Assembly: GCF_000315365.1 (NCBI RefSeq)
Contig: NZ_CAOS01000011.1
Coordinates: forward strand, 180,189-244,188
DNA length: 64,000 nt
Direction: 5' to 3'
DNA from: Desulforamulus hydrothermalis Lam5 = DSM 18033
GTDB taxonomy: Bacteria > Bacillota > Desulfotomaculia > Desulfotomaculales > Desulfotomaculaceae
Each line of letters begins with the position of its first letter. Position 1 is the first letter of the stretch. Under the pieces are notes generated by a model, which was not told the origin of the DNA, did no database searches, and was given only the letters and a program-made list of their open reading frames with translations. Shown one piece after another: positions 31,539 to 40,715 of the stretch. Position numbers and translations under genes: made by a program.

Positions 31539-32483
31539 ATGAACCTAACGGAAAAAATCAGAGAAACAGCCAAACAACTGTTAGCAGACAAAAAAGTTGA
31601 CCTGGTGGTGGGATTCGCCCAGGGAAGCCTGCCCCTCCGCAGCACCCCGTACTTTGCCAGAACCCCTGAAGAAGCGGACAACCTGATCTGGAGCGCCACC
31701 TGTGAAAACAACCTGGCCAACTTTTTAAGAAAGCGGCCGGAAAAAACCGCCGTTATCGCCAAAGGCTGCGACGTACGGGCCATTGTAGGGCTGATTAAAG
31801 AAGGCCAAATCAACAAAGACAACCTGACCATCATCGGCGTACCCTGCGAAGGCATGGTAGACCGCAAACAAATCAACCAACTGGTGGAAGGCAAAGAAAT
31901 TCTGGAAGTTACCGACACCGGTGCGGAACTGATACTAAAAGGGCAAGACTTTGCCCAAACCGTAGCCAAAGCAGATGTTATGTTTGTTTCCTGCAAGACT
32001 TGCCAGTACAACACCCCGGTAGTCTACGACCAACTGATTGGCGAAGCAGTACCGGCCGGAGAAGCAAACTACGCCGACATAGAAGCCTTTGCGGCCATGA
32101 GTGATGCCGAGCGCAACGCCTACCTGGCCCAAGAAATGCAAAAATGCATCCGTTGCTACGCCTGCCGGCAGGCCTGCCCCATGTGCTACTGCAGCGAATG
32201 CTTCGTCGACTGCGGTTCCCCGGCCTGGATTGGCAAAAGCGCCAAAAACGTGGACGACAACGCCCTGTTCCAGGCTGTACGGGTATTCCACCTGGCAGGC
32301 CGCTGCGTAGACTGCGGCGCCTGTGAAAGAGCCTGCCCCATGGGCATTAAACTGTCCCTTTTAAACCGCAAAATGGTAAAAGACGTACAAGAACTGTACG
32401 GTGCCGAAGCGGGCGTCAGCCTGGAAGACCCGCCGGCCTTAAACACCTTCAAATTTGAAGATAAAGAAGACTTCATGCTATAG
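31539..32483 (+). CDS. flxC: FlxC-like iron-sulfur protein (FrhB-like plus two [4Fe-4S] motifs)
   Basis: The 314-residue protein has an N-terminal part resembling coenzyme F420 hydrogenase/dehydrogenase beta subunits (TPEEADNLIWSATCENN, VIAKGCDVRAIVGLIKEG, IIGVPCEGMVD). Cysteine motifs follow: CKTCQYN, CIRCYACRQACPMCYCSECF and CVDCGACERACPMGI. In Flx-Hdr complexes such a subunit links the NADH-oxidising FlxAB part to HdrA. It lies between flxD and flxB at short spacing. The gene symbol rests on neighbourhood as much as on sequence. Confidence 0.75.
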   Translation: MNLTEKIRETAKQLLADKKVDLVVGFAQGSLPLRSTPYFARTPEEADNLIWSATCENNLANFLRKRPEKTAVIAKGCDVRAIVGLIKEGQINKDNLTIIGVPCEGMVDRKQINQLVEGKEILEVTDTGAELILKGQDFAQTVAKADVMFVSCKTCQYNTPVVYDQLIGEAVPAGEANYADIEAFAAMSDAERNAYLAQEMQKCIRCYACRQACPMCYCSECFVDCGSPAWIGKSAKNVDDNALFQAVRVFHLAGRCVDCGACERACPMGIKLSLLNRKMVKDVQELYGAEAGVSLEDPPALNTFKFEDKEDFML

Positions 32484-32500
32484 GAGTGAGGTGAAAAAGG

Positions 32501-33505
32501 ATGATCATAAACAAAAGCGAACTGGCAAACCTGCTGACCAAACTGGCCGCTGACTACCGGGTAATGGCACCGGTAAAAAAGAACGGTCTGGTAGAATTCG
32601 CCGTTATTAAAAACGGTGAAGAAGCCTGCCTGGACTACACCAACAGCAAAAAACCCGGCAAAGAAATCCTTTTCCCTCAGTCCGAAGAACTCTTCAACTA
32701 CACCGTAGATGCTGAAGGAGTAAGGATGCAGGACAAAGTTGACCCGACAGCCACCATAGTATTTGGCATGCGGCCCTGCGATGCCAAATCCCTGGTGCTG
32801 CTGGACAACGTATTCAAAAACGACCAGTACCAGGACGTTTACTACCTGACCCGGCGGGCCAACACCCTGATTGTGGGACTGGGCTGCAACCGGCCGGCGT
32901 CCACCTGCTTCTGCAGCAGCCTGGGCTGCGGGCCCTTTGCCAAAGAAGGCAGCGACATCTTCCTGACCGACCTGGGCGAAAGCTACCTGGCTGAAGGCAT
33001 CAGCGACAAAGGCAAAGAACTGCTGGGCAAACTGGGCCTGGCAGCAGCGGATGCCGCTGCCAGAGAAGCGGCAGCCCAACTGCAGCAAGAAACCAGGGCA
33101 GATGGCAGCATCAACATAGAGGGCTTAAGCGACAAACTGGCCGGCATGTTTGAACACCCCTACTGGGAGCGGCTGCACGAAAAATGCCTGGGCTGTGCTG
33201 CCTGCACCTACCTGTGCCCCACCTGCCACTGCTTTGATATAGCAGACGAAGCCAAAGACTGCAACGGCTGCCGGGTCAGGAACTGGGATGCCTGCATGTT
33301 CCCGCTGTTTACCCTGCACGGCTCCGGCCACAACCCGCGGCCCAACAACAAAGCACGCTGGAGACAAAGACTCATGCACAAATTCAACTACTTTGTAGAA
33401 AGATACAACGCCACCGCCTGCGTTGGCTGCGGTAGGTGCATCAAAAACTGTCCTGTAAACCTGGATATTCGCCAGGCCCTGGCCGATATCCGGGCATTGG
33501 ACTAG
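32501..33505 (+). CDS. flxB: FlxB-like 4Fe-4S dicluster subunit (AsrA/HydB type)
   Basis: The 334-residue protein has the layout of sulfite reductase A/hydrogenase beta-type subunits. These pass electrons between a flavoprotein partner and other iron-sulfur subunits. VFGMRPCDAKSL and CFCSSLGCGPF are in the first half. CLGCAACTYLCPTCHCFDI and CVGCGRCIKNCPVNLDI are in the C-terminal dicluster region. The ATG is 18 bases after the flxC stop with GGAGTGAGGTG upstream. flxA follows 22 bases later. Confidence 0.8.
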   Translation: MIINKSELANLLTKLAADYRVMAPVKKNGLVEFAVIKNGEEACLDYTNSKKPGKEILFPQSEELFNYTVDAEGVRMQDKVDPTATIVFGMRPCDAKSLVLLDNVFKNDQYQDVYYLTRRANTLIVGLGCNRPASTCFCSSLGCGPFAKEGSDIFLTDLGESYLAEGISDKGKELLGKLGLAAADAAAREAAAQLQQETRADGSINIEGLSDKLAGMFEHPYWERLHEKCLGCAACTYLCPTCHCFDIADEAKDCNGCRVRNWDACMFPLFTLHGSGHNPRPNNKARWRQRLMHKFNYFVERYNATACVGCGRCIKNCPVNLDIRQALADIRALD

Positions 33506-33526
33506 CGGAAGCGAGGTTGAGAAAAA

Positions 33527-34360
33527 ATGAGAAACCCCTATCTACCGCTGCCGATGAAACTGGTGAAGAACTTCACCGAGACATCCGACAAGCTGATTCA
33601 CACCTTCACCTTTGAATTTTTAAGCGAACAAGATGCTGCCGGCTTCCGATACCGGCCTGGGCAGTTTGCGGAAGTAATGGTTTACGGCAAAGGGGAAGCC
33701 CCCTTTGGCATCGCCTCATCCCCCACCGAGCCGGGCATATTAAAATTCTCCGTGGCCAAAGTGGGTGTGGTATCCACCGCCCTGCACATGCTGGAAGAAG
33801 GCACCATAGTGGGCGTGCGGGGGCCCTTGGGCAACAGCTACCCGCTGGAGCAGCTGAAGGGCAAAAGCCTGACCATTATCGGCGGCGGGTTTGCTTTTAC
33901 CACCCTGCGGTCCACCATCCAATACATTCTGGACCCGGCCAACCGTGGAGACTACGGCGACCTGACAGTAATCTACGGCGCCCGCAACCCCGGACTTTTG
34001 CTGTACAAAGACGAACTGGCCGCCTGGGATGCCCGCAGTGACATCAACCTGATCACCACCATTGACCGGGCGGTAGAGGGCTGGAACGGCCGGGTAGGCT
34101 TTATCCCCACCGTCACCAAAGAAGTGGCGCCCAAGAGCGACTACGCCATTATCTGCGGGCCGCCGGTGATGATTAAATTCACCCTGCCGGTGCTGGAAGA
34201 ATGCGGCTTCACGCCGGACCGGATTATTATGAGTCTGGAAAACCGGATGAAGTGCGGCATCGGCATGTGCGGCCGCTGCAACGTGGGCAGCAAGTATGTC
34301 TGCAAGGACGGCCCGGTATTTACCAAGGCCCAGCTGGATCAGCTGCCCAATGAATATTAA
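33527..34360 (+). CDS. flxA: FlxA-like FAD/NAD(P)H-binding oxidoreductase subunit
   Basis: This 277-residue flavoprotein of the ferredoxin-NADP reductase fold resembles AsrB and HydG gamma subunits. It has the FAD-binding RYRPGQFAEV, a nucleotide-binding stretch (LTIIGGGFAFTTLRS, DLTVIYGARNPG), and a C-terminal [2Fe-2S] motif (MKCGIGMCGRCNVGSKYVCKDGP). It would take electrons from NADH (or give them back) at the input end of the Flx-Hdr complex. It is the last gene of the cluster; a terminator follows 51 bases after the stop. Confidence 0.85.
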   Translation: MRNPYLPLPMKLVKNFTETSDKLIHTFTFEFLSEQDAAGFRYRPGQFAEVMVYGKGEAPFGIASSPTEPGILKFSVAKVGVVSTALHMLEEGTIVGVRGPLGNSYPLEQLKGKSLTIIGGGFAFTTLRSTIQYILDPANRGDYGDLTVIYGARNPGLLLYKDELAAWDARSDINLITTIDRAVEGWNGRVGFIPTVTKEVAPKSDYAIICGPPVMIKFTLPVLEECGFTPDRIIMSLENRMKCGIGMCGRCNVGSKYVCKDGPVFTKAQLDQLPNEY

Positions 34361-34410
34361 AAATCAGCGTAAAAATTAAGGTTGATTTAAAAAAGTCAAT
34401 GCAAACGAGA

Positions 34411-34456
34411 AAACATCCCGGTTCACTGTAAAAGTGGGACGGGATGTTTTATTTTT
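34411..34456. terminator. Bidirectional terminator between flxA and rtcB
   Basis: AAACATCCCG and CGGGATGTTT form the outer stem, with CAC/GTG inside, followed by TATTTTT on the plus strand. flxA (plus) and rtcB (minus) converge here, so it can serve both. Confidence 0.8.
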
Positions 34457-34513
34457 GGTGTTTGGTCAATCCCTATACAAGGCTAATGATAAAACCGGGG
34501 ATGTCTGCCAGGC

Positions 34514-35722
34514 CTATCCTTTAACCACGGCCAGGGTCCTTAACTTTTTAACCGGTTTAATAAGATCTCTTTGCTGGCTGATGACATATTCAATATCTTT
34601 ATAGGCAAAACGGCTTTCCTCCGAAACATCACTTTTCTTATGTTTTCCCAGCACCACGCCCAGCTGTTGCAGGTCTTCCATAGTTTTTTGCACCGGAATG
34701 GTTGCTGTGGCTTTTTTCCGGCTCATGATGCGGCCGGCACCATGGGAGCAGCTATGGAAAGACGCCGCATTGCCCAGCCCTTCCACGATATAGCTGGCTG
34801 TACCCATGGCGCCCGGGACAATGCCCGGTTCACCCCGGCGAGCCCGGATGGCCCCTTTACGGTGCACCACCACTTGCCGGCCAAAGTGATGCTCAAGGGC
34901 GGCATAGTTATGATGAGCATTGATAAACCGGGAAAAAGTGACGGCGGGCCGGTGCTTTTGCAGGATATCCATGACTATATCCATCATGCGGTGGCGATTC
35001 TCCATGGCAAATTGCAATGCCAGATCCATCCAAACCATGTATGAGTTGCCCTCGGTACTGCTCAGGGGCAGAAAGGCCAGATCATATGTTACAGGATCCG
35101 GTTGCTGCCACCGGATATTAAGAGTTTTGGCTAGATGGTTAAAATGTTTGGCTATCTGCCAGCCGAAGTTACGACTGCCGCTGTGGAGCATAATACAAAC
35201 CATGTCTCTTTCGTCGGCCTGGATTTCAATAAAATGATTGCCGCCGCCCAGAGTGCCCATTTGATAATAGCCACGCTCAATTTCCTTAACCAATTCGGGG
35301 GGACGGTAACAATCTGATTCTGCCAGTCGGTTGGCAAACCTATCCAAGACCTGGCTGGGCTGTTTTGTTTTGTGGTGATTGAAGCCGGTAGGAATCTGCC
35401 GCAAAATCTGACCTACCAAAAACTGCATATCTTCCTTGGAGACCTCGTTCAGGTGAATGTCTGTTTCAACAAAGCACATACCACAACCAATATCAACACC
35501 TACCGCATTAGGAACCACAACGTTTTCGGCAGCTAAGACACCACCGATGGGCATGCCAAAGCCGGCATGGGTGTCGGGCATTAAGGCGATATGGTGGAAA
35601 GCAAAGGGCAATTTGGCAAGGTTAACAGCTTGCTGCAAACATTCTTCTTCCAATTGTGAGATATCAGGCAGCCATACTTTAACAGGCACTAACTGGCCGG
35701 GTTGACGGTCAATGGTAAACAT
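34514..35722 (-). CDS. rtcB: RtcB-family RNA-splicing ligase
   Basis: RtcB joins RNA 2',3'-cyclic phosphate or 3'-phosphate ends to 5'-OH ends using GTP and manganese. The motifs are LMPDTHAGFGMPIGGVLA, VGVDIGCGMCF (metal-binding Asp and Cys), GTLGGGNHFIEI, LHSGSRNFG, NAHHNYAAL and, near the C-terminus, SHGAGRIMSRKKA, which contains the guanylylated histidine. The length is 402 residues, the shorter bacterial form. No RtcA or RtcR gene is adjacent. It is divergent from larB. Confidence 0.92.
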   Translation of the reverse strand: MFTIDRQPGQLVPVKVWLPDISQLEEECLQQAVNLAKLPFAFHHIALMPDTHAGFGMPIGGVLAAENVVVPNAVGVDIGCGMCFVETDIHLNEVSKEDMQFLVGQILRQIPTGFNHHKTKQPSQVLDRFANRLAESDCYRPPELVKEIERGYYQMGTLGGGNHFIEIQADERDMVCIMLHSGSRNFGWQIAKHFNHLAKTLNIRWQQPDPVTYDLAFLPLSSTEGNSYMVWMDLALQFAMENRHRMMDIVMDILQKHRPAVTFSRFINAHHNYAALEHHFGRQVVVHRKGAIRARRGEPGIVPGAMGTASYIVEGLGNAASFHSCSHGAGRIMSRKKATATIPVQKTMEDLQQLGVVLGKHKKSDVSEESRFAYKDIEYVISQQRDLIKPVKKLRTLAVVKG

Positions 35723-35897
35723 ATATCCTGCTCCTTTGACGGGGATGTACTAATTTGATAAATAAAATTCGTCAGGTTAAAGGCAGTTCCTTTAAAGTGT
35801 GCCAAAGACAAAAAATTCCTGGCCTTTCTAGGAAATTAAGGGTAAATTAAGTATAATGTTCTGGGATTAACCAAAAATCTAACCGGCGGGGGGTAAC

Positions 35898-36659
35898 ATG
35901 GATCCACAGCAATTGCGTAAGTTATTGGAAGCGGTACGGGCGGGACAGGTGCCGGTTGAACAGGCAGTGGAACAATTAAAATGCCTACCTTACGAAGATC
36001 TGGGCTACGCCAAAATTGACCATCACCGGCACTTGCGCAAGGGGTTTCCTGAAGTAATTTTTTGTCAGGGCAAAACCGTTGAACAGGTAGCACAAATATT
36101 TTACCGGCTTTGTCAGGCCAGTGAAGTCAATGTGATGGGCACCCGGGCCACCGAGGTTATGTATGAGGCGGTTAAACAACTGGTTCCTGAAGCGGCCTAT
36201 GATTCTACCGCCAGAATTATTATGCGCCGCCGGGCCCAAACGTACCTTCACGGTTTGATTTGTGTTTGCAGTGCGGGTACTGCTGATTTGCCGGTGGCGG
36301 AAGAAGCTGCCCTAACCTGTGAATTAATGGGCAACCGGGTGGAACGGGTTTATGATGTGGGTGTGGCGGGTCTGCACCGTCTCTTAGACCGGATAGCCAT
36401 ACTGCGGCGGGCCAATGTTATTATTGTGGTGGCGGGTATGGAAGGGGCGCTGCCCAGCGTGGTGGGAGGTTTATTGGATAAGCCGATTATTGCGGTGCCC
36501 ACCAGTGTGGGCTACGGCGCCGGCTTTCACGGGCTGGCTGCTCTGCTGGCCATGCTCAACAGTTGTGCTGCCGGTGTTACCGTAGTGAATATTGATAATG
36601 GTTTTGGCGCTGCCTATGCAGCCGGCCTAATTAATAAACTGGCAGGTGATCAACATTGA
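35898..36659 (+). CDS. larB: LarB, nickel-pincer cofactor biosynthesis carboxylase/hydrolase
   Basis: LarB carboxylates nicotinic acid adenine dinucleotide to start synthesis of the nickel-pincer nucleotide of lactate racemase. The 253-residue protein has the PurE-like core: ICVCSAGTADLPVAEEA, YDVGVAGLHRLLDR, IIVVAGMEGALPSVVGGL and a C-terminal PTSVGYGAGFHGL. The N-terminus LPYEDLGYAKIDHHRHLRKG is typical. A TATAAT at about 35849 may be its -10. The stop overlaps the larC start. Confidence 0.93.
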   Translation: MDPQQLRKLLEAVRAGQVPVEQAVEQLKCLPYEDLGYAKIDHHRHLRKGFPEVIFCQGKTVEQVAQIFYRLCQASEVNVMGTRATEVMYEAVKQLVPEAAYDSTARIIMRRRAQTYLHGLICVCSAGTADLPVAEEAALTCELMGNRVERVYDVGVAGLHRLLDRIAILRRANVIIVVAGMEGALPSVVGGLLDKPIIAVPTSVGYGAGFHGLAALLAMLNSCAAGVTVVNIDNGFGAAYAAGLINKLAGDQH

Positions 36660-37459
36660 AAATTGCATATTTAGATTGTTTTGCAGGCATCAGTGGGGAT
36701 ATGTTTTTAGGGGCCCTGCTGGATTTGGGGGTTGATCCGGAAGCACTGCGACAGGATTTAAGCCGGCTTGCTATTCAAGGCTTTACTGTCAATACCCGCA
36801 AAGTTACCCGCTGTGGCATCAGTGCCACCAAGGTAGAAATTAAGGTTACGGAGGAGCAGCCCCACCGCCACCTCAGTGATATTCTTAACTTGCTTGAGCA
36901 CAGCCGGCTGGCGGAGGAGGTTAAGCAACAGGCCGGGCATATTTTTATTCAGCTGGCAGCCGCCGAAGGTAAGATTCACGGCTGTCCGCCGGAAAAGGTT
37001 CATTTTCATGAAGTGGGGGCGGTAGACTCCATTATTGATATAGTAGGCACTTTGATCTGCCTTAAGAAACTGGGCATTTCGGAAATATATTGTTCTCCCT
37101 TAAATGTAGGCAGCGGCACGGTGCATTGTGCGCATGGCATTATGCCGGTACCGGCGCCCGCCACGGCGGAAATTTTGCTGCATGTTCCTATTTATACAGC
37201 GGGTCCGGCGGTGGAACTGGTAACACCCACCGGTGCGGTGCTGGCCAAATGCCTGGCTAAGGGGTTTGGACCGATGCCGGCCATGATTTTAAAAGGTGTG
37301 GGCTACGGGGCCGGGGACAGGGAGACAGAAATACCCAACTTGTTGAGAATAATGGTTGGTGAACCGGAATCCAGGCAGTTTCTTTTTCCATGGCCCGGAG
37401 AAGAAGGCGTGCATGGCCACCGCCATCATCATTGCCACTGCCAAGGCGAGCAGAATTAA
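36656..37459 (+). CDS. larC: LarC N-terminal part (LarC1), nickel insertion protein, without LarC2
   Basis: LarC inserts nickel into the pincer cofactor. The 267 residues cover only the first domain: YLDCFAGISGDMFLGALLDLG, PEKVHFHEVGAVDSIIDI and VGYGAGDRETEIPN. They end in a histidine/cysteine-rich tail (HGHRHHHCHC). In Lactobacillus the protein continues after a programmed frameshift near this tail into LarC2, which carries the CTP-binding part. Here larE begins 29 bases after the stop and no LarC2 sequence is seen in any frame. Either LarC2 is elsewhere or it is lost. The TTG start overlaps the larB stop. Confidence 0.85.
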   Translation: MKIAYLDCFAGISGDMFLGALLDLGVDPEALRQDLSRLAIQGFTVNTRKVTRCGISATKVEIKVTEEQPHRHLSDILNLLEHSRLAEEVKQQAGHIFIQLAAAEGKIHGCPPEKVHFHEVGAVDSIIDIVGTLICLKKLGISEIYCSPLNVGSGTVHCAHGIMPVPAPATAEILLHVPIYTAGPAVELVTPTGAVLAKCLAKGFGPMPAMILKGVGYGAGDRETEIPNLLRIMVGEPESRQFLFPWPGEEGVHGHRHHHCHCQGEQN

Positions 37460-37488
37460 AAAAGCAGAATTGCAAATTGAGGCAAAGG

Positions 37489-38316
37489 GTGATTTGGCTG
37501 GAGAGAAAGTATAAAAAGTTAGCAGAAATTTTGCAGCAGTACCAACAGGTTTTAGTAGCCTATTCCGGGGGTGTTGACAGCACGCTGCTGCTGGCGGTGG
37601 CAGCCCGGGTGTTAGGGGAACGGGTTTTGGCAGTAACAGCGGTATCCGCCACATCCACCGCCGCAGAGGTGCAGGCAGCTAAAGATTTAGCCGGGTGTTT
37701 GGGTGTCAAACACTTGGTGGTTGCCACCGATGAAATGCAACACAGGGGGTTTACCGACAATACGCCCCGCAAATGCTATTATTGTAAACGGCTCAGGTTT
37801 TCCAGGCTGCTGGAAATAGCGCGCCAACATAATATAACCTGGGTAGCGGATGGTTCCAACCTGGATGATTTGCAGGACTATCGGCCCGGTTTACAGGCCT
37901 TGAAAGAGCTTGGTGTAGGCAGTCCCCTGCTGGAGGCGGGGCTGACCAAAACTGACATCCGCCGGTTATCCCGCCGGCTGGCCCTGCCCACCTGGAACAA
38001 ACCGGCTGATCCCTGTTTAGCTTCCCGCATTCCCTACGGTGAGGAAATAACCGCAGAAAAACTGCGCCGGGTGGAGGAGGCAGAATTATTTTTAAAGAGT
38101 CTGGGCTTTTCCCCGGTCCGGGTAAGGCATCCAGAGGGAGAAGCAAGGGTGGAAATAGTCCGGCAACAATTTGCTCAATTAACCAGCCTGGCTGAAAGGG
38201 TCACAGAGCAATTTAAAAAACTCGGCTTTAACAAAATTACCTTGGATTTGTGCGGCTTTCGCAGTGGCAGCTTGAACGAGGATTTATCACAAGTGAAGGA
38301 GAGTTCTCAAGCATGA
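37489..38316 (+). CDS. larE: LarE, ATP-dependent sacrificial sulfur transferase
   Basis: LarE adenylylates the pincer precursor and donates sulfur from its own cysteine. The PP-loop SGGVDS is at residues 26-31. The conserved cysteine is in PADPCLASRIPYGE. NTPRKCYYCKR is also present. I chose the GTG at 37489 because GAGG lies 6 bases upstream and the 275-residue product matches the family; a longer frame from about 37390 would overlap larC heavily. The stop overlaps the next ATG (ATGA). No larA is in the window. Confidence 0.9.
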   Translation: MIWLERKYKKLAEILQQYQQVLVAYSGGVDSTLLLAVAARVLGERVLAVTAVSATSTAAEVQAAKDLAGCLGVKHLVVATDEMQHRGFTDNTPRKCYYCKRLRFSRLLEIARQHNITWVADGSNLDDLQDYRPGLQALKELGVGSPLLEAGLTKTDIRRLSRRLALPTWNKPADPCLASRIPYGEEITAEKLRRVEEAELFLKSLGFSPVRVRHPEGEARVEIVRQQFAQLTSLAERVTEQFKKLGFNKITLDLCGFRSGSLNEDLSQVKESSQA

Positions 38317-38768
38317 AGCAAGAAATGCAGGCAGTCAGGCAAATTATCAATACCAACCCTTTTATTAAATTACTTCAGGTTGAAGTGACAGAGATGCAGC
38401 CGGGTACAGGGCAAGCATGCTTAGCTGTTAATGTGTCGGCCAAACACCTGAATCCCCAGGGAACTTTGCATGGCGGGGTGGTGGCTTCGCTGTGCGATAT
38501 TGCCATGGGAGCGGCGCTGCGCACGCTGGGTAAGGTGGGAGTAACCGTAAATTTGCAAACAAATTTTTTGGCCCCCGGTTACCTGGGTGACAGGGTAATG
38601 GCCCGGGGAACAGTAGTGCATGACGGTAATACCATGGTGGCCACCGAAGCTACGGTTTCCTGCGGTGAAACAATCCTTGCCAAGGCCACCGGTTTGTGGC
38701 TGTTATCCAATAAAACGGCGCTAAACTTGACCGGACAAAGATTAGTTCCTGAGATGGGAAACCGGTAG
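38313..38768 (+). CDS. PaaI-family hotdog thioesterase
   Basis: The 151-residue hotdog protein has the PaaI-type motif NPQGTLHGGVVASLCDIAMG with HGG followed by D, and VNLQTNFLAPG. Such enzymes hydrolyse aryl- or acyl-CoA esters. The ATG overlaps the larE stop and AAGGAGAG precedes it, so it is translated with the lar genes. Its substrate and any link to the lar pathway are unknown. Confidence 0.85.
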   Translation: MKQEMQAVRQIINTNPFIKLLQVEVTEMQPGTGQACLAVNVSAKHLNPQGTLHGGVVASLCDIAMGAALRTLGKVGVTVNLQTNFLAPGYLGDRVMARGTVVHDGNTMVATEATVSCGETILAKATGLWLLSNKTALNLTGQRLVPEMGNR

Positions 38769-38933
38769 CCGTCAGACTTTCGTGCTAATACCATATCACT
38801 GGCATAGCGGCATGGTTCAGCTGAAACACCATGATCTTGCCGCCGGTATCATGCTGGTTGTTTGTGAAATGTATTTTTTGCCTGCGGCAGTTTCAGGTGC
38901 TATAAAAATAAAATAAATTTGACCGTAGCTTGA

Positions 38934-40715
38934 TTATTTGCGGGTGTGCAGCAGGCATTTGCCTTGATCCACCGTCAGGCCCTGAATAGTGCCCCCGGAC
39001 TTATCAGAAGAATTATTTTTCCAGCCGATACCAAATAAAGAAGCTCCCGAGTTGTAAACCACAGCCAGCGTGGTAAGCAGAGTCAGTCCTACGGCAGGAA
39101 CCGCTTTAATCACGCCCAGGGCACCCAATACCTGGCCCAACAAATTCATGCACTGTACCAGGTAGACATTCTGTCTGACGGTATGCATGGTATGACGGCT
39201 TAAATGAAGCAACCGGTATACTTGACGGGGGTCGTTTTTATAGCAAAGAACTTGTGCTTTGCTAAGAAAACGTTCCTTACCCTTAAGAAACATTATATTA
39301 ACATCCGCGTTAGCAACCAGAAGGGGATGTTCCGGACCGCTGACCCAGGCAACTTTTAATCCCTGCCGGTGTATTTTTTCCACCAAACTATGGGGCGAAA
39401 GGCTGTCCGAGACAATGGCGGGGGGAGTGGCAGCCTGTTCGTGCAAATGAGCCGGGTCAAAATCTTCAATGTAATAACCTTCTTCCACCAGAAGTTGCAG
39501 AGCTGGGTGGAGTTCCCCCTGGCGGTGGGATAACCCTTTATCATTAAAAATAACCACTTTGGTTTCACTTAATTTTTCAAGGACTGTAGTGTCTTGCAAA
39601 GCTATGCCAAGGCCGGCGGCTACTCCGGTAGATGCCGCATAAGCAGTGGGGGCAGCTAAACCTGCAGGGCCGGGGGCACCGGATAACAGTACCGGTATGG
39701 TTCTCTGCCAGTCCCGGGTCAGGATAAAAACCAGCGCAGTGCTGAGGAAAGTGAACGGCAGCAATTTTTCGGTATAAGAAACAGCAAGACCGGTGCCCAA
39801 CTGAGGGTCTTCCATGGCATCCTCCAGAATGTCGGCCAGTCTGGCCAGGCTGGTATCCTCTACCAGGCGGTGTACTTTAACAACCACACGGCCTGCTGTC
39901 AGGACGGAACCGGCTTCCACGGGACTGCCCGGCAACAAAAACTCGCCGGCTATCATAACAGCTCGACCGGCAACCACTTCCCCCTCCACCGGGATACAAT
40001 CACCGGCGGCAAAAACTCCAAGGTCGCCCGGCATAACATCCCCGGGTAATACCGGACGGATTTTCCCTTCTTTTAATAAAGAAATTTTATTGCCCCGCTT
40101 AATTAACAAGCTGCTGAACCGTCTGCTGGCCACCTTAAATACCAAATTTTGCAAATAATCGCTTACGCTGGCCAGCCAGAGGGTTAACAGACCCAGGTAC
40201 CCCTTACCGGCAAGCGCAGTAAACAGGCTGAGGCAACTGACCAGAAATTCGTAATTAGGGCGCTTATGCTTGGAAAAATAGGAAAAACCGCTTTTAAAAA
40301 CCGGCAAGCCGGCACTGATAACAGCAGCCGAAGAAACAGGCAGGGCAAGACTACCCAAACGCGACTGTTGCCCCGGCAGGCCCCAAAACAGGGTGAGAAT
40401 AGCACCGCTGCCAATTACTTGCTGCAGCCGGACCGGCCTGTCAGCCGAGGCAGCAGCTTGTTTGCGGGCATGATTTGTTACCGGTTGTGCGGAGTTTTGT
40501 GACAGGTACCGGGTAACCTGTTGAATAATTTTCTCCGGGGAAATTGTTTGCTCAAAAAAAATTAAGCAACTGCCGGTTAAGGTATTAATTTGTACATGGT
40601 TAATACCCCCGGCTGCTTTAAGGAAAGCGGCAAGCTCTCGGGCCAGCTGCTGATTATTTTTTAATGCCTGGATCCTTAGGCGAACCCGTCCCGGTAAAAT
40701 ATGCATAGGCATCAC
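38934..40715 (-). CDS. P1B-type ATPase-like protein lacking catalytic motifs (pseudoenzyme)
   Basis: The 593-residue protein has a fold-level resemblance to heavy-metal P-type ATPases. An HMA-like N-terminus (ILPGRVRLRIQALKNN) is followed by membrane segments, an actuator-like region (PGDVMPGDLGVFAAGDCIPVEGEVV) and a membrane helix, LLSGAPGPAGLAAPTAYAASTG, where active pumps have CPC. The phosphorylation motif DKTGT is replaced by VVIFNDKGLSH, TGES by AGEF, and no GDGxNDxP is seen. It cannot work as a normal pump. The uninterrupted frame argues against simple decay. Its role is unknown; a metal-binding or structural membrane function is possible. It is transcribed away from folP. Confidence 0.8.
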   Translation of the reverse strand: MMPMHILPGRVRLRIQALKNNQQLARELAAFLKAAGGINHVQINTLTGSCLIFFEQTISPEKIIQQVTRYLSQNSAQPVTNHARKQAAASADRPVRLQQVIGSGAILTLFWGLPGQQSRLGSLALPVSSAAVISAGLPVFKSGFSYFSKHKRPNYEFLVSCLSLFTALAGKGYLGLLTLWLASVSDYLQNLVFKVASRRFSSLLIKRGNKISLLKEGKIRPVLPGDVMPGDLGVFAAGDCIPVEGEVVAGRAVMIAGEFLLPGSPVEAGSVLTAGRVVVKVHRLVEDTSLARLADILEDAMEDPQLGTGLAVSYTEKLLPFTFLSTALVFILTRDWQRTIPVLLSGAPGPAGLAAPTAYAASTGVAAGLGIALQDTTVLEKLSETKVVIFNDKGLSHRQGELHPALQLLVEEGYYIEDFDPAHLHEQAATPPAIVSDSLSPHSLVEKIHRQGLKVAWVSGPEHPLLVANADVNIMFLKGKERFLSKAQVLCYKNDPRQVYRLLHLSRHTMHTVRQNVYLVQCMNLLGQVLGALGVIKAVPAVGLTLLTTLAVVYNSGASLFGIGWKNNSSDKSGGTIQGLTVDQGKCLLHTRK

